From the NCBI GenBank assembly GCA_045565015.1, contig JBJLGD010000014.1, positions 1-42,437 on the forward strand: a DNA stretch of 42,437 nucleotides, given 5' to 3'. The notes under the pieces are model-generated. The model saw only the letters and a list, made by a program, of their open reading frames with translations, had not been told where the DNA came from and searched no databases. The number at the start of each line of letters is the position of its first letter. Position 1 is the stretch's first letter. The position numbers were made by a program, and so were the translations under genes. This document shows positions 25,819 through 34,252 of the stretch, piece by piece. This DNA comes from GCA-2697345 sp045565015. GTDB lineage: Bacteria; Pseudomonadota; Alphaproteobacteria; Rhodobacterales; Rhodobacteraceae.

Positions 25819-26799
25819 TTAGTTTAGAGCTACATCCGTAATTGCGTGCGACCAAGCTCCAACAGGCATTTTAGTTATAACTGGATCAGATCCTCCAGTC
25901 ATTAAACTATCAACAGTTCTGTTAAAGTCCGCTTCCGAGAGAGAACCATTACTTCCGGCTGTAAGTTTTGCAATTTCACCCATTTGTGTAGTGTTGTGAT
26001 CTACGGTTTGTGCACCAGAGTCATCATTATTTACTACGATTTCAGCAGCTTCTGCCTGATTAGTTTCAGCGTATTTCCAGCCTTTCATAGATGCTCTAAC
26101 GAAACGGACCATCTTATCTTTAAAAGCTGCATCCTTTAAATTGTCCCCATGAACATAAAGACCATCTTCAAGAGTTGCGACACCTTCATCTTCATATCTA
26201 AAGACAGTTAATTCTTCTGGCTTTAGACCTTCATTAAGAACTTGCCAGTACTCGTTGTAAGCCATAGCGGATACGCAGGCAGCATCACCTTGTGTTAGTG
26301 GTAAAATATCCCACCCTTGTCTAAATACAGATATATCTTGATCAGGTTTCAAACCAAGCTTGTTCATCCAGCTAAGAAATGGCCATTCATTACCATAATA
26401 CCAAACATAAAGGTTTTTTCCTTTCAAGTCAGCAACGGTATTCACACCTCGATCTTTTCGACATACTAACATCATACCTGAGCTCTTAAAGGGTTGCGCG
26501 ATATTTACGGCGTCAAAACCTTTTTCACGTGCTGCTAGAGCAGAAGGCATCCAGTCCACGGCGACATCGGCACCTCCACCAGCTAGTACACTCATTGGAC
26601 CTATATCAGGACCACCAGCTTTTATGGTCACATTAAGACCTTCTTCTTTATAAAATCCTTTGTCCTGGGCCACATAGTATCCCGCAAACTGAGTTTGCGT
26701 TACCCACTTTAACTGGATTGTAACATCATCAGCAGCAGATGCTAAAGATGCAGTAAGTGCGAATAACACACCTGTAGTATAACTAATTAGTTTTCTCAT
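25819..26799 (-). CDS. NMT1/ThiY-like ABC substrate-binding protein, probably for pyrimidines or hydantoins
   Basis: The 326-residue periplasmic protein has a signal peptide ending in ASLASA. The NMT1/THI5-like fold is shown by TIQLKWVTQTQFAGYYVAQD, KGFYKEEGLNVTIKAGGPD and VDWMPSALAAREKG. Relatives bind pyrimidine precursors (ThiY), riboflavin, hydantoins or sulfonates. Its place as last gene of the hydrolase-hydantoinase-ABC operon suggests uracil, thymine, dihydropyrimidine or hydantoin as ligand; that is inference. The ATG at 26799 has GGGAG upstream. A strong terminator follows it. Confidence 0.85.
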   Translation of the reverse strand: MRKLISYTTGVLFALTASLASAADDVTIQLKWVTQTQFAGYYVAQDKGFYKEEGLNVTIKAGGPDIGPMSVLAGGGADVAVDWMPSALAAREKGFDAVNIAQPFKSSGMMLVCRKDRGVNTVADLKGKNLYVWYYGNEWPFLSWMNKLGLKPDQDISVFRQGWDILPLTQGDAACVSAMAYNEYWQVLNEGLKPEELTVFRYEDEGVATLEDGLYVHGDNLKDAAFKDKMVRFVRASMKGWKYAETNQAEAAEIVVNNDDSGAQTVDHNTTQMGEIAKLTAGSNGSLSEADFNRTVDSLMTGGSDPVITKMPVGAWSHAITDVALN

Positions 26800-26843
26800 T
26801 TTTTTCTCCCTTTTTAATTATCTCTTATTATCACTTTTTATTA

Positions 26844-27689
26844 TCAAGCTCTACCCCTTTGTGACGGATGCCAGAAAGTAAACCATTTTTCCAACAGAAC
26901 AACAGAACCGTAGAAAAAGGAACCTGCAAGAGCGGCAACAGTTATCTCTGCCCAAACCATATCTAACGCAAACCGTGCTGCCTCAGTTGAGATCCGAAAA
27001 CCCATTCCCCTGACTGGTGAACCGAAGAACTCAGCAACTATAGCACCAATTAAGGCTAATGTCGTACTGATTTTTAAACCATTAAAGATAAATGGCATAG
27101 CTGTAGAAAGTCTTAACTTTAGTAATGTTTGTATATAACTGGCGTTATAGGTTAGCATCAAATCTCGATGAATACGGTCCGACATCTTCATTCCCTGAAC
27201 AGTATTAATCAACATAGGGAAAAAGACCATAACAGTAACTACCGCAGATTTTGATTGCCATCCGTAGCCATACCACATCACTAAAATAGGGGCTATTCCA
27301 ATAATTGGCATTGCTGCCATAAAATTTCCTATTGGTAACAAACCGCGTTCTAAAAATTTAAATTTGTCTACTATCAGAGCGACAACAATTGCTGATCCAC
27401 AACCTATTATATAACCTGAAAGAGCACCCTTAATAACCGTCTGAACGAAATCTGCCCAAAGCATTGGAACACTCGTAATTAGTTTAAAAAAAATCGCCGA
27501 AGGCGGTGGCAGGATGACGGGGCTAACACTAAAATAAAAAATAGTTGCTTCCCATATCAAAAGTATACTTGCTCCAAAAAGAATAGGAGGAATAATATTT
27601 AAGATTTTTAGAGATTTTTGTCGAGAAATCCAAACGTTTATTCCCCAAGCAACTATCCAAAATAATAAAGCTAAATAAAAATAAATCAT
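26844..27689 (-). CDS. ABC transporter permease (BPD family, SsuC/ThiX-like)
   Basis: The 281-residue inner-membrane protein has about six membrane helices and the EAA-type coupling loop around MLTYNASYIQTLLKLRLSTA. A second signature is ISTTLALIGAIVAEFFGSP. It is adjacent to a second, non-identical permease, which indicates a heterodimeric pore. Its start overlaps the preceding permease stop in TAATG. Confidence 0.9.
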   Translation of the reverse strand: MIYFYLALLFWIVAWGINVWISRQKSLKILNIIPPILFGASILLIWEATIFYFSVSPVILPPPSAIFFKLITSVPMLWADFVQTVIKGALSGYIIGCGSAIVVALIVDKFKFLERGLLPIGNFMAAMPIIGIAPILVMWYGYGWQSKSAVVTVMVFFPMLINTVQGMKMSDRIHRDLMLTYNASYIQTLLKLRLSTAMPFIFNGLKISTTLALIGAIVAEFFGSPVRGMGFRISTEAARFALDMVWAEITVAALAGSFFYGSVVLLEKWFTFWHPSQRGRA

Positions 27690-28564
27690 TAAGGCTCCAG
27701 CGACATTTTATTTAAAACTATTTTTTGCAAAAAGCCTATAATTGCGATTAAGGCAGCTGCTAATATCGCAGCGGAGAATAAACCACTCCAAATTTGTAAT
27801 GTATTACCAAAGGTGCTCCCCGATAGCATTCTAAAGCCTAATCCTCCTCCCCCGCCTGAGGGAAGTTCTCCAACAATTGCGCCTACCAAAGAAGCTGCCA
27901 TAGCTAGTTTTAATGAGGTAAAAAGATATGGCATGGATTTTGGGAGGCGTAACTTAAGGAGAACTTGAGGTCCCGTGGCAGACCAGGTCTTCATTTGATC
28001 AATTTCAAGCTGCTCCGGACTTTTTAAACCCTTTACCATACCGACTACTACTGGAAAGAATGATAGATACATTGAAATTATGGCTATTGGAAGTAAACCG
28101 CTAAAGCCAGCTGATCCAAGGCCTACAATTATCATAGGGGCAAGAGCTAGGATTGGAATGGTTTGACTCGTAATTATCCACGGCATCACACTCAACGCAG
28201 TAGCTCTGTTGTGGACAATAGCTATCGCCAATGCAATTCCCAAACCCATACCCATAATAAAGCCTAACATTGTTTCTGAAAAAGTAATCCAGGCATGAAA
28301 AACTAACGATCTTTTGGAGGATATTTTTTGATTTACTGTTGTATCCCACATTTCACCGGCGACTTGATGCGGTGTAGGTAATTTTGGTCTTTTCTGTGAC
28401 CATGTCTTATTTACTAATTCTGGAACAGTTAACGTAATTGATTGCCTTTTTGCTTGATCATATGCCCACGGAGCATTTAAGACGACAGAAAAGCCGTACC
28501 AAAAGAGAACTATTAAAGTGACAATCGATAGGATTGGAAAAAACCTATTGGCACCTTTACTCAT
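27689..28564 (-). CDS. ABC transporter permease (BPD family), second subunit
   Basis: The 291-residue protein has a membrane helix at the N-terminus and a polar loop of about 70 residues (KRQSITLTVPELVNKTWSQK region). Five more helices follow with the coupling-loop region MKTWSATGPQVLLKLRLPKS and KLAMAASLVGAIVGELPSG. It overlaps the ATPase gene by 8 bp upstream and the other permease by 1 bp downstream. Confidence 0.9.
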   Translation of the reverse strand: MSKGANRFFPILSIVTLIVLFWYGFSVVLNAPWAYDQAKRQSITLTVPELVNKTWSQKRPKLPTPHQVAGEMWDTTVNQKISSKRSLVFHAWITFSETMLGFIMGMGLGIALAIAIVHNRATALSVMPWIITSQTIPILALAPMIIVGLGSAGFSGLLPIAIISMYLSFFPVVVGMVKGLKSPEQLEIDQMKTWSATGPQVLLKLRLPKSMPYLFTSLKLAMAASLVGAIVGELPSGGGGGLGFRMLSGSTFGNTLQIWSGLFSAAILAAALIAIIGFLQKIVLNKMSLEP

Positions 28565-29339
28565 CAGTATGGCCCGTCCTTAAACCTTCTCTAACCCGTT
28601 GTGAAATCTCTATAAACTCTTTTGAGTCTCTGATTTCTAAAGGTCTATTTGGTGACAAGTCACTTTCAATCACATCTACAATTCGTCCTGGCCTTGGTGA
28701 CATAACTACTATTTTTGTTGAAAGAAAAACTGCTTCTGGAATTGAATGCGTAACAAAACAAATAGTTTTACTAGTTGATTTCCATAATTTTAATAATTGT
28801 TCATTTAGGTGATCTCTAACGATTTCATCCAAAGCTCCAAATGGCTCATCCATTAATAATAAATCTGCGTCAAACGCTAATGCTCGGGCTATACTTGCTC
28901 TTTGTTGCATCCCACCAGATAGCTGCCAAGGAAACTTTTTTTCAAAGCCATTCAGCTCAACTAGCTCAAGTACTTTTGAAACTCTATCTTCCTGATCACT
29001 TTTGGGATAACCCATGATTTCTAAAGGAAGCTTAATATTTGAAGCGATATTGCGCCAAGGGTATAGTCCAGCAGCTTGGAAAACATAGCCATACGCCCTC
29101 GACATACGTGCTTCAGAAGGGCTCACTCCATTTACTGTAACAGATCCTTTTGTCGGTTCATCTAGATCCGCTAACACCCTCAATAAAGTAGTCTTACCAC
29201 AGCCAGACGGTCCTATAAAAGATACAAAATCTCCCTTATCAATAGAAAGATTAATGTTGCTCAAGGCATTAACTGGACCATCATTTGTTTCAAAGGTTAA
29301 GTCTAAACTATTGACTTTTATTACTGGAGTTTGGCTCAC
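28557..29339 (-). CDS. ABC transporter ATP-binding protein (SsuB/TauB/ThiZ type)
   Basis: The 260-residue ATPase has Walker A GPSGCGKTT, signature LSGGMQQRASIARAL, Walker B LLLMDEPFGALDEIVRDHLN and the H-loop CFVTHSIPEA. This is the nitrate/sulfonate/pyrimidine importer subfamily. The start is GTG at 29339 with AAGGA about 10 nt upstream. The 18-bp gap to the hydantoinase gene places it in the same operon. Confidence 0.93.
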   Translation of the reverse strand: MSQTPVIKVNSLDLTFETNDGPVNALSNINLSIDKGDFVSFIGPSGCGKTTLLRVLADLDEPTKGSVTVNGVSPSEARMSRAYGYVFQAAGLYPWRNIASNIKLPLEIMGYPKSDQEDRVSKVLELVELNGFEKKFPWQLSGGMQQRASIARALAFDADLLLMDEPFGALDEIVRDHLNEQLLKLWKSTSKTICFVTHSIPEAVFLSTKIVVMSPRPGRIVDVIESDLSPNRPLEIRDSKEFIEISQRVREGLRTGHTDE

Positions 29340-29357
29340 GATGATTAATTCCTTAAG

Positions 29358-30818
29358 TCAAATTCCGGCTGGTATGTTCAGTGGATCACGTTCTATACGA
29401 CGAGGCGTTTTAAGAGCCTTCCACTTACTTAATGCTTGGTGGGGCGAAGGGAACGCTGGACGTGGAACAAACTTTCCCCTTCCCGGTTGTGGTTGACTGT
29501 TCTGTCCCCATGCCCAAATTATATCGCCCCTATTTAAGGTGTACCTGGCCTGAGCATTAACTTTAAATCCCTCAAAAACGTTATAATCAAGTATTGAGTG
29601 ATGATTGGCGGGTGAAATTGTTTTGGAAATTTTTGGATCCCACACAACAACGTCAGCATCAGCACCCTCTACAATAGCACCCTTTTTAGGATAAATATTT
29701 AAAATTTTTGCTATATTAGTTGAAGTAGCCGCAACGAACTCATTTGGAGTTAATCTTCCAGTTTCAACACCCTCAGTCCATAATACTGCTAGGCGCTCCT
29801 CTAAACCATTAGAACCATTCGGTATAATTCGAAAATCGTTAAGACCTGCACGTTTCTGTTCAGTATTAAAAGCTGCGTGATCAGTAGCAACAACCTGCAA
29901 AGACCCTGCCTGCAAGCCAGCCCAAAGACTATCTTGATGATCCTTTGATCTAAAAGGTGGACTCATTACACGCCGAGCCGCATGGTCCCAATCTTTATTA
30001 AAGTATTCATTTTCATCAAGAGTTAGAAATTGTATTAAAGGCTCTCCATAAACTCTCATACCTTTCTGTCTAGCCCTTCGGATTGCTTCATGAGTTTGTT
30101 CACAAGATACATGGACAATGTACAAGGGAACTCCGGCAGTATCAGCAATAGTTATTGCTCTATTTGCAGCCTCTCCCTCTAACTCTGGGGGTCTGGAAAA
30201 TGCGTGACCCTCTGGACCAGTTATACCTTGATCAAAGTACTTTTGCTGAAGCTCGGCTACCAGATCACCATTTTCCGCATGGACCATTGGTAAAGCACCT
30301 AATTCCGAACACCGCTTAAAACTGGAGAACATTTCATCATCTTCAATCATCAAAGCTCCCTTGTACGCCATAAAGTGCTTAAATGAGTTTACACCCATTT
30401 TAACTGCATCTTCCATTTCAGTGAAAACACTCTCATCCCAACCTGTTATTGCCATGTGATAACCAATATCTGAACAAATCTGTGGTGCTGACTTTCTATG
30501 CCATTCATTAATTGCATTTTTAATCGAACCGTCAGCACCAGGTAGGCAAAAATCGACTACCATAGTTGTACCACCCGCAGCTGCAGCCCAAGTACCAGTT
30601 TCAAAAGTTTCAGCAGCTGTAGTTCCCATAAAAGGCATCTCTAGATGAGTGTGCGGATCAATGCCTCCAGGAATTACATAAGCCCCCTCCGCATCTATGT
30701 ATTCACCCCCACTTAAATTTTGTCCGATTTGTTTAATTTTTTCGCCTTCAATCGAAACATCTGCCTTCCAAGTTCGATCTGCGGTACAAACCGTTCCATT
30801 TTTAATAACTTTCAACAT
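29358..30818 (-). CDS. hydA: Dihydropyrimidinase / D-hydantoinase
   Basis: It hydrolyses dihydrouracil and dihydrothymine to N-carbamoyl-beta-amino acids, the second step of reductive pyrimidine breakdown. The 486-residue amidohydrolase has the binuclear metal site: His56 and His58 in GGIDPHTHLEMP, the carboxylated lysine at 147 in GVNSFKHFMAYKG, His180 in MVHAENGD, His in IVHVSCEQT and Asp in VATDHAAFN. The C-terminal tail (RGKFVPRPAFPSPHQAL) is typical of dihydropyrimidinases. GGGGAG precedes the ATG. An allantoinase role is less likely given preA/preT and RutR nearby. Confidence 0.95.
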   Translation of the reverse strand: MLKVIKNGTVCTADRTWKADVSIEGEKIKQIGQNLSGGEYIDAEGAYVIPGGIDPHTHLEMPFMGTTAAETFETGTWAAAAGGTTMVVDFCLPGADGSIKNAINEWHRKSAPQICSDIGYHMAITGWDESVFTEMEDAVKMGVNSFKHFMAYKGALMIEDDEMFSSFKRCSELGALPMVHAENGDLVAELQQKYFDQGITGPEGHAFSRPPELEGEAANRAITIADTAGVPLYIVHVSCEQTHEAIRRARQKGMRVYGEPLIQFLTLDENEYFNKDWDHAARRVMSPPFRSKDHQDSLWAGLQAGSLQVVATDHAAFNTEQKRAGLNDFRIIPNGSNGLEERLAVLWTEGVETGRLTPNEFVAATSTNIAKILNIYPKKGAIVEGADADVVVWDPKISKTISPANHHSILDYNVFEGFKVNAQARYTLNRGDIIWAWGQNSQPQPGRGKFVPRPAFPSPHQALSKWKALKTPRRIERDPLNIPAGI

Positions 30819-30877
30819 AAGTTTCTCCCCAAACTAAATTATGACAAAAATAACCACTATATTATTTACTAAAGCTC

Positions 30878-32128
30878 TTAATCAATAATTTCTGCTGTTT
30901 CTAGTACAGCGTGAAATAGAACATTAGTGCCTGCGGCGGCCCAATCCTTACTTATTTCCTCTGCCTCATTATGACTTAACCCATCTACACATGGGCACAT
31001 TATCATTGCAGTAGGTGCAACTTTATTAATCCAACACGCATCATGACCCGCACCAGATATTAAATTCATATGGCTATAACCCAAGGTTTCTGCCGCGTTT
31101 CGAACAGCCGCAACGCAATTTTCATCAAAGGTTACTGGATCAAAACCTCCAACTTTTTCAATTTCAACTTCTAAACCCATATCATCACAGATTTGTTTTG
31201 CACCCTCTTTCAGCCTTTTAACCATGTCTGCAATAACATCAAAACTTGGAGATCTAAAATCTACGGTAAAAACAGCTTTGCCAGGTATCACATTCCTGGA
31301 ATTGGGGTAAACATCAATATGACCAGCTGCACCAACAGCGTTTGGACTATGCGAGAGTGCGATCTCCTCAACGAGTTCAAGCACTCTAGCCATCCCTAGT
31401 CCAGCATTTCGTCGCATGGGCATTGGAGTAGAACCTGTGTGACTATCCTTACCTGTAATTGTTAGCTGCATCCAACTTAGACCTTGGCCGTGAGTAACTA
31501 CACCTACTTCGATCCCCTCTGCCTCTAGAATTGGTCCTTGCTCTATGTGCAATTCAAAAAACGCATGCATTTTACGGTCACCTGTAGTTTCTTCACCTCG
31601 CCAACCTATTCGCTCAAGCTCTTCCCCAAATTTTTTACCATCTGCATCAACCCGGTCATAAGCCCAATCTTGATCATGAATACCTGCAAAAACACCTGAA
31701 GAAAGCATCGCTGGAGCATACCTAGTTCCCTCCTCATTGGTGAAATTAGTAACCACTATAGGATGCTTAGTTTTGATAGATAGATTGTTCAATGTGCGCA
31801 GTATTTCCAGTCCACCTAGAACTCCTAAGATACCATCATACTTACCCCCAGTCGGCTGCGTATCCAAATGTGAACCAACGTAAACTGGTAGTGCATCAGG
31901 ATCAGTTCCCTCTCTTCTAGCAAACATGTTTCCCATTTGATCCAAGCCCATTGTGCAGCCCTCTTTCAAACACCACTGTTTGAATAACTCCCTGCCCTTA
32001 CTATCTTCATCAGTGAGTGTTTGTCTGTTATTGCCACCAGCAACACCTGGACCAATTTCTGCCATTTCCATCAGGCTATCCCAAAGCCTATCGCTATCAA
32101 TTCGTATGTTACTTGTAGGTTGAGACAT
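30878..32128 (-). CDS. Zn-dependent N-carbamoyl amidohydrolase (beta-ureidopropionase / AllC family, M20)
   Basis: This is the third step of the reductive pathway: it cleaves N-carbamoyl-beta-alanine to beta-alanine, CO2 and ammonia. The 416-residue protein has metal-site motifs VGSHLDTQPTGGKYDGILGV, NEEGTRYAPAMLSSG, HIEQGPILEAEG and SGAGHDACWI. Close relatives act on allantoate or N-carbamoyl-L-amino acids, so dual use in allantoate breakdown is possible. The frame opens at GTG 32134, but that GTG abuts AAAGGAG; ATG at 32128 has that site 5 nt away and is preferred. First gene of the six-gene operon down to 25819. Confidence 0.9.
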   Translation of the reverse strand: MSQPTSNIRIDSDRLWDSLMEMAEIGPGVAGGNNRQTLTDEDSKGRELFKQWCLKEGCTMGLDQMGNMFARREGTDPDALPVYVGSHLDTQPTGGKYDGILGVLGGLEILRTLNNLSIKTKHPIVVTNFTNEEGTRYAPAMLSSGVFAGIHDQDWAYDRVDADGKKFGEELERIGWRGEETTGDRKMHAFFELHIEQGPILEAEGIEVGVVTHGQGLSWMQLTITGKDSHTGSTPMPMRRNAGLGMARVLELVEEIALSHSPNAVGAAGHIDVYPNSRNVIPGKAVFTVDFRSPSFDVIADMVKRLKEGAKQICDDMGLEVEIEKVGGFDPVTFDENCVAAVRNAAETLGYSHMNLISGAGHDACWINKVAPTAMIMCPCVDGLSHNEAEEISKDWAAAGTNVLFHAVLETAEIID

Positions 32129-32149
32129 GTCCACTCCTTTGACTTTTTT

Positions 32150-32165
32150 TTGACTATTTGTTAAA
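32150..32165. promoter_or_regulatory. Candidate RutR operator upstream of the amidohydrolase operon
   Basis: TTGACTATTTGTTAAA agrees with the E. coli RutR consensus TTGACCAnnTGGTCAA at 11 of 14 defined positions. It lies 21 bp before the amidohydrolase ATG and in the gap shared with divergent rutR, so it could serve both genes. It is weaker than the preT site. Confidence 0.5.
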
Positions 32166-32292
32166 AATAATGGCGTCGGCTTTAGCCTAAGTCAATATTA
32201 TATTATCCTAGACTATTAAAGCGAATTATTTTTTAGTTTATTTTAGATTTTTTGGCTCAAAATTTTGGTAAACATATTACTGAGGAGATACT

Positions 32293-32910
32293 TTGTCACG
32301 TTCTGAGACAACAAAAAAAGTAACTCGTATTCAACGGAAAAAAACTACTGAGGTTTTAGACGCAGCGTTAGACGTTTTCTCAATAAATGGGTTTCGAGGA
32401 TCTACAATTGATATGATTGCGAAGCGCGCAGGTTTATCAAAAGCAAATATTTTTTATTATTTTAATAGCAAGGAGGAGATACACTCTCAGCTTATCTCTC
32501 AACTCCTAGAAAAATGGTTAGAACCATTAAAAAAGTTGTCAGCTACCGGTGATCCCACTGAAGAGATATGTGATTATGTAAGCAGAAAACTACAAATGAG
32601 TAAAATATACCCTCGTGAAAGCCGCCTGTTTGCAAACGAAATACTGCAAGGGGCTCCAAGAATTCATAAGGCCCTAAAAAGTGATTTAAAAGATTTAGTT
32701 GATGAAAAAATATTAATTATCCAAAAATGGTCAGACGATGGTTTAATTGCAGAAGTCCATCCATATCATTTGATCTTCTCGATTTGGTCTTTGACACAAC
32801 ACTACTCGGACTTTGACGTTCAGGTCCGAGCAGTACTTACGCACGAAGAACCTTATGAAAACGCTGAGCTATACCTTCATGACTTATTCACAAAGCTGTT
32901 AAAACCTTAA
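32293..32910 (+). CDS. rutR: TetR-family regulator RutR
   Basis: The 205-residue protein resembles E. coli RutR along its length: FSINGFRGSTIDMIAKRAGL with the HTH and IFYYFNSKEE in the N-terminal domain. Ligand-domain blocks are WLEPLKKL, SRLFANEILQGAPRI, LKDLVDEKILIIQKW and LIFSIWSLTQHYSDFDVQVR. RutR binds uracil (and thymine), which releases it from DNA. The start is TTG at 32293 with GAGGAGA upstream. It is divergent from the amidohydrolase operon and convergent with preA. No rutABCDEFG genes are present, so its targets here are most likely the PreTA/hydantoinase genes. Confidence 0.93.
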   Translation: MSRSETTKKVTRIQRKKTTEVLDAALDVFSINGFRGSTIDMIAKRAGLSKANIFYYFNSKEEIHSQLISQLLEKWLEPLKKLSATGDPTEEICDYVSRKLQMSKIYPRESRLFANEILQGAPRIHKALKSDLKDLVDEKILIIQKWSDDGLIAEVHPYHLIFSIWSLTQHYSDFDVQVRAVLTHEEPYENAELYLHDLFTKLLKP

Positions 32911-32941
32911 AAAGCTTGTTATTATATAAATATATTTCCTT

Positions 32942-34246
32942 TTACTCCGCAGCACACGCACCCGAATTGTTTGGATGAGTAGTCCAATTTGCATACTCCT
33001 CTTCAACAATCTTACCTGTCCTAGAATCCAAAGTTCCCGGAGCCAAAGGTTCCATACTAATGCAATTCTCAACTGGGCAAACATCTACACAAAGATTACA
33101 CGCAACACATTCCTCATCTATTACCTCGAAAACTCGACCTTCATTAATAGAAATTGCCTGATGAGAGGTGTCTTCACACGCTGCATAACAACGACCACAT
33201 TTAATACAAGAATCTTGATCAATTTTAGCCTTCGCAATGTAGTTTAAATTTAAATGCTGCCATTCAGTAACATTTGGTAAAGCAGACCCAATAAAGTCTT
33301 CTACAGATGTATAACCTTTCTCGTCCATCCAATCAGACATACCAGATTTCATTTCTGATACTATTTTAAAACCATAAGTCATGGCAGCAGTACAAACTTG
33401 AACATTACCACAACCGAGGCTCATATATTCAGCGGCATCACGCCAGGTATTTACACCCCCAATACCGGAAATTGGTAAATTTCTCGTCTCAATATCATTT
33501 CCAATTTGAGCAACCATATTCAGAGCAATGGGTTTAACAGCAGGACCGCAGTACCCCCCATGACTACCTTTACCATCTATCGATGGTTCGGGAGACATTG
33601 TATCTAAATTAACCGAGATTATAGAACTAATTGTATTTATCAAACTCACTGCATCCGCGCCCCCCTTTAAGGCGGCTCGGGCAGGATACCTTATATCAGT
33701 AATGTTTGGCGTCAACTTAACTATAACGGGCATCCGTGTATTTTGTTTACACCACCTTGCAACCATTTCTATATAATCGGGCACCTGGCCAACAGCTGCG
33801 CCCATACCTCTTTCTGACATACCATGAGGACATCCAAAATTTAATTCTATCGCGTCTGCTCCAGTTTCTTCCACACGTGGCAAAATAGCTTTCCATGCAC
33901 CCTCTTCACAAGGAACCATAATACTTACAATCATAGCACGATCAGGATAATCTCTTTTTACTGTCTTAATTTCTTGTAAGTTTAATTCAAGAGGTCTATC
34001 GGTTATTAGCTCGATATTATTTAAACCTAGAAGCCGCCGATCGGCTCCATAAAGTGCACCATATCTAGGACCATTCACATTAACAATAGGAGGACCATCT
34101 TCTCCCAATGTTTTCCAAACAACACCACCCCAACCAGCTTCAAAAGCTCGCCGAACATTGTACTCCTTATCTGTAGGAGGAGCAGAAGCCAACCAAAACG
34201 GATTCGGTGACTTAATTCCTAAAAACTCAGATGATAAGTTAGCCAT
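32942..34246 (-). CDS. preA: NAD-dependent dihydropyrimidine dehydrogenase subunit PreA
   Basis: PreA holds FMN and two 4Fe-4S clusters and reduces uracil/thymine to the dihydro forms. The 434-residue protein has the FMN barrel (NPFWLASAPPTDKEYN, VVWKTLGEDG) with active-site Cys139 in ELNFGCPHGMSERGMG. It also has GGADAVSLINTISSI and GCGNVQVCTAAM. Ferredoxin motifs near the C-terminus are CIKCGRCYAAC and CVACNLCVDVCPVENC. In mammalian DPD the residue before the catalytic Cys is Ser; here it is Gly. It lies 6 bp downstream of preT. Confidence 0.96.
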   Translation of the reverse strand: MANLSSEFLGIKSPNPFWLASAPPTDKEYNVRRAFEAGWGGVVWKTLGEDGPPIVNVNGPRYGALYGADRRLLGLNNIELITDRPLELNLQEIKTVKRDYPDRAMIVSIMVPCEEGAWKAILPRVEETGADAIELNFGCPHGMSERGMGAAVGQVPDYIEMVARWCKQNTRMPVIVKLTPNITDIRYPARAALKGGADAVSLINTISSIISVNLDTMSPEPSIDGKGSHGGYCGPAVKPIALNMVAQIGNDIETRNLPISGIGGVNTWRDAAEYMSLGCGNVQVCTAAMTYGFKIVSEMKSGMSDWMDEKGYTSVEDFIGSALPNVTEWQHLNLNYIAKAKIDQDSCIKCGRCYAACEDTSHQAISINEGRVFEVIDEECVACNLCVDVCPVENCISMEPLAPGTLDSRTGKIVEEEYANWTTHPNNSGACAAE

Positions 34247-34252
34247 TTTAAA

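Noticed and set aside
25819..26799. Calling the binding protein ThiY (thiamine precursor importer)
   Set aside because: No thiamine genes or TPP riboswitch are nearby; the operon is pyrimidine catabolic, so a thi name would overreach.
29358..30818. Reading the hydantoinase as the missing allantoinase outright
   Set aside because: The sequence and C-terminal tail fit dihydropyrimidinase, and the neighbours preA/preT and RutR fit pyrimidine breakdown; a side role is kept only as a hypothesis.
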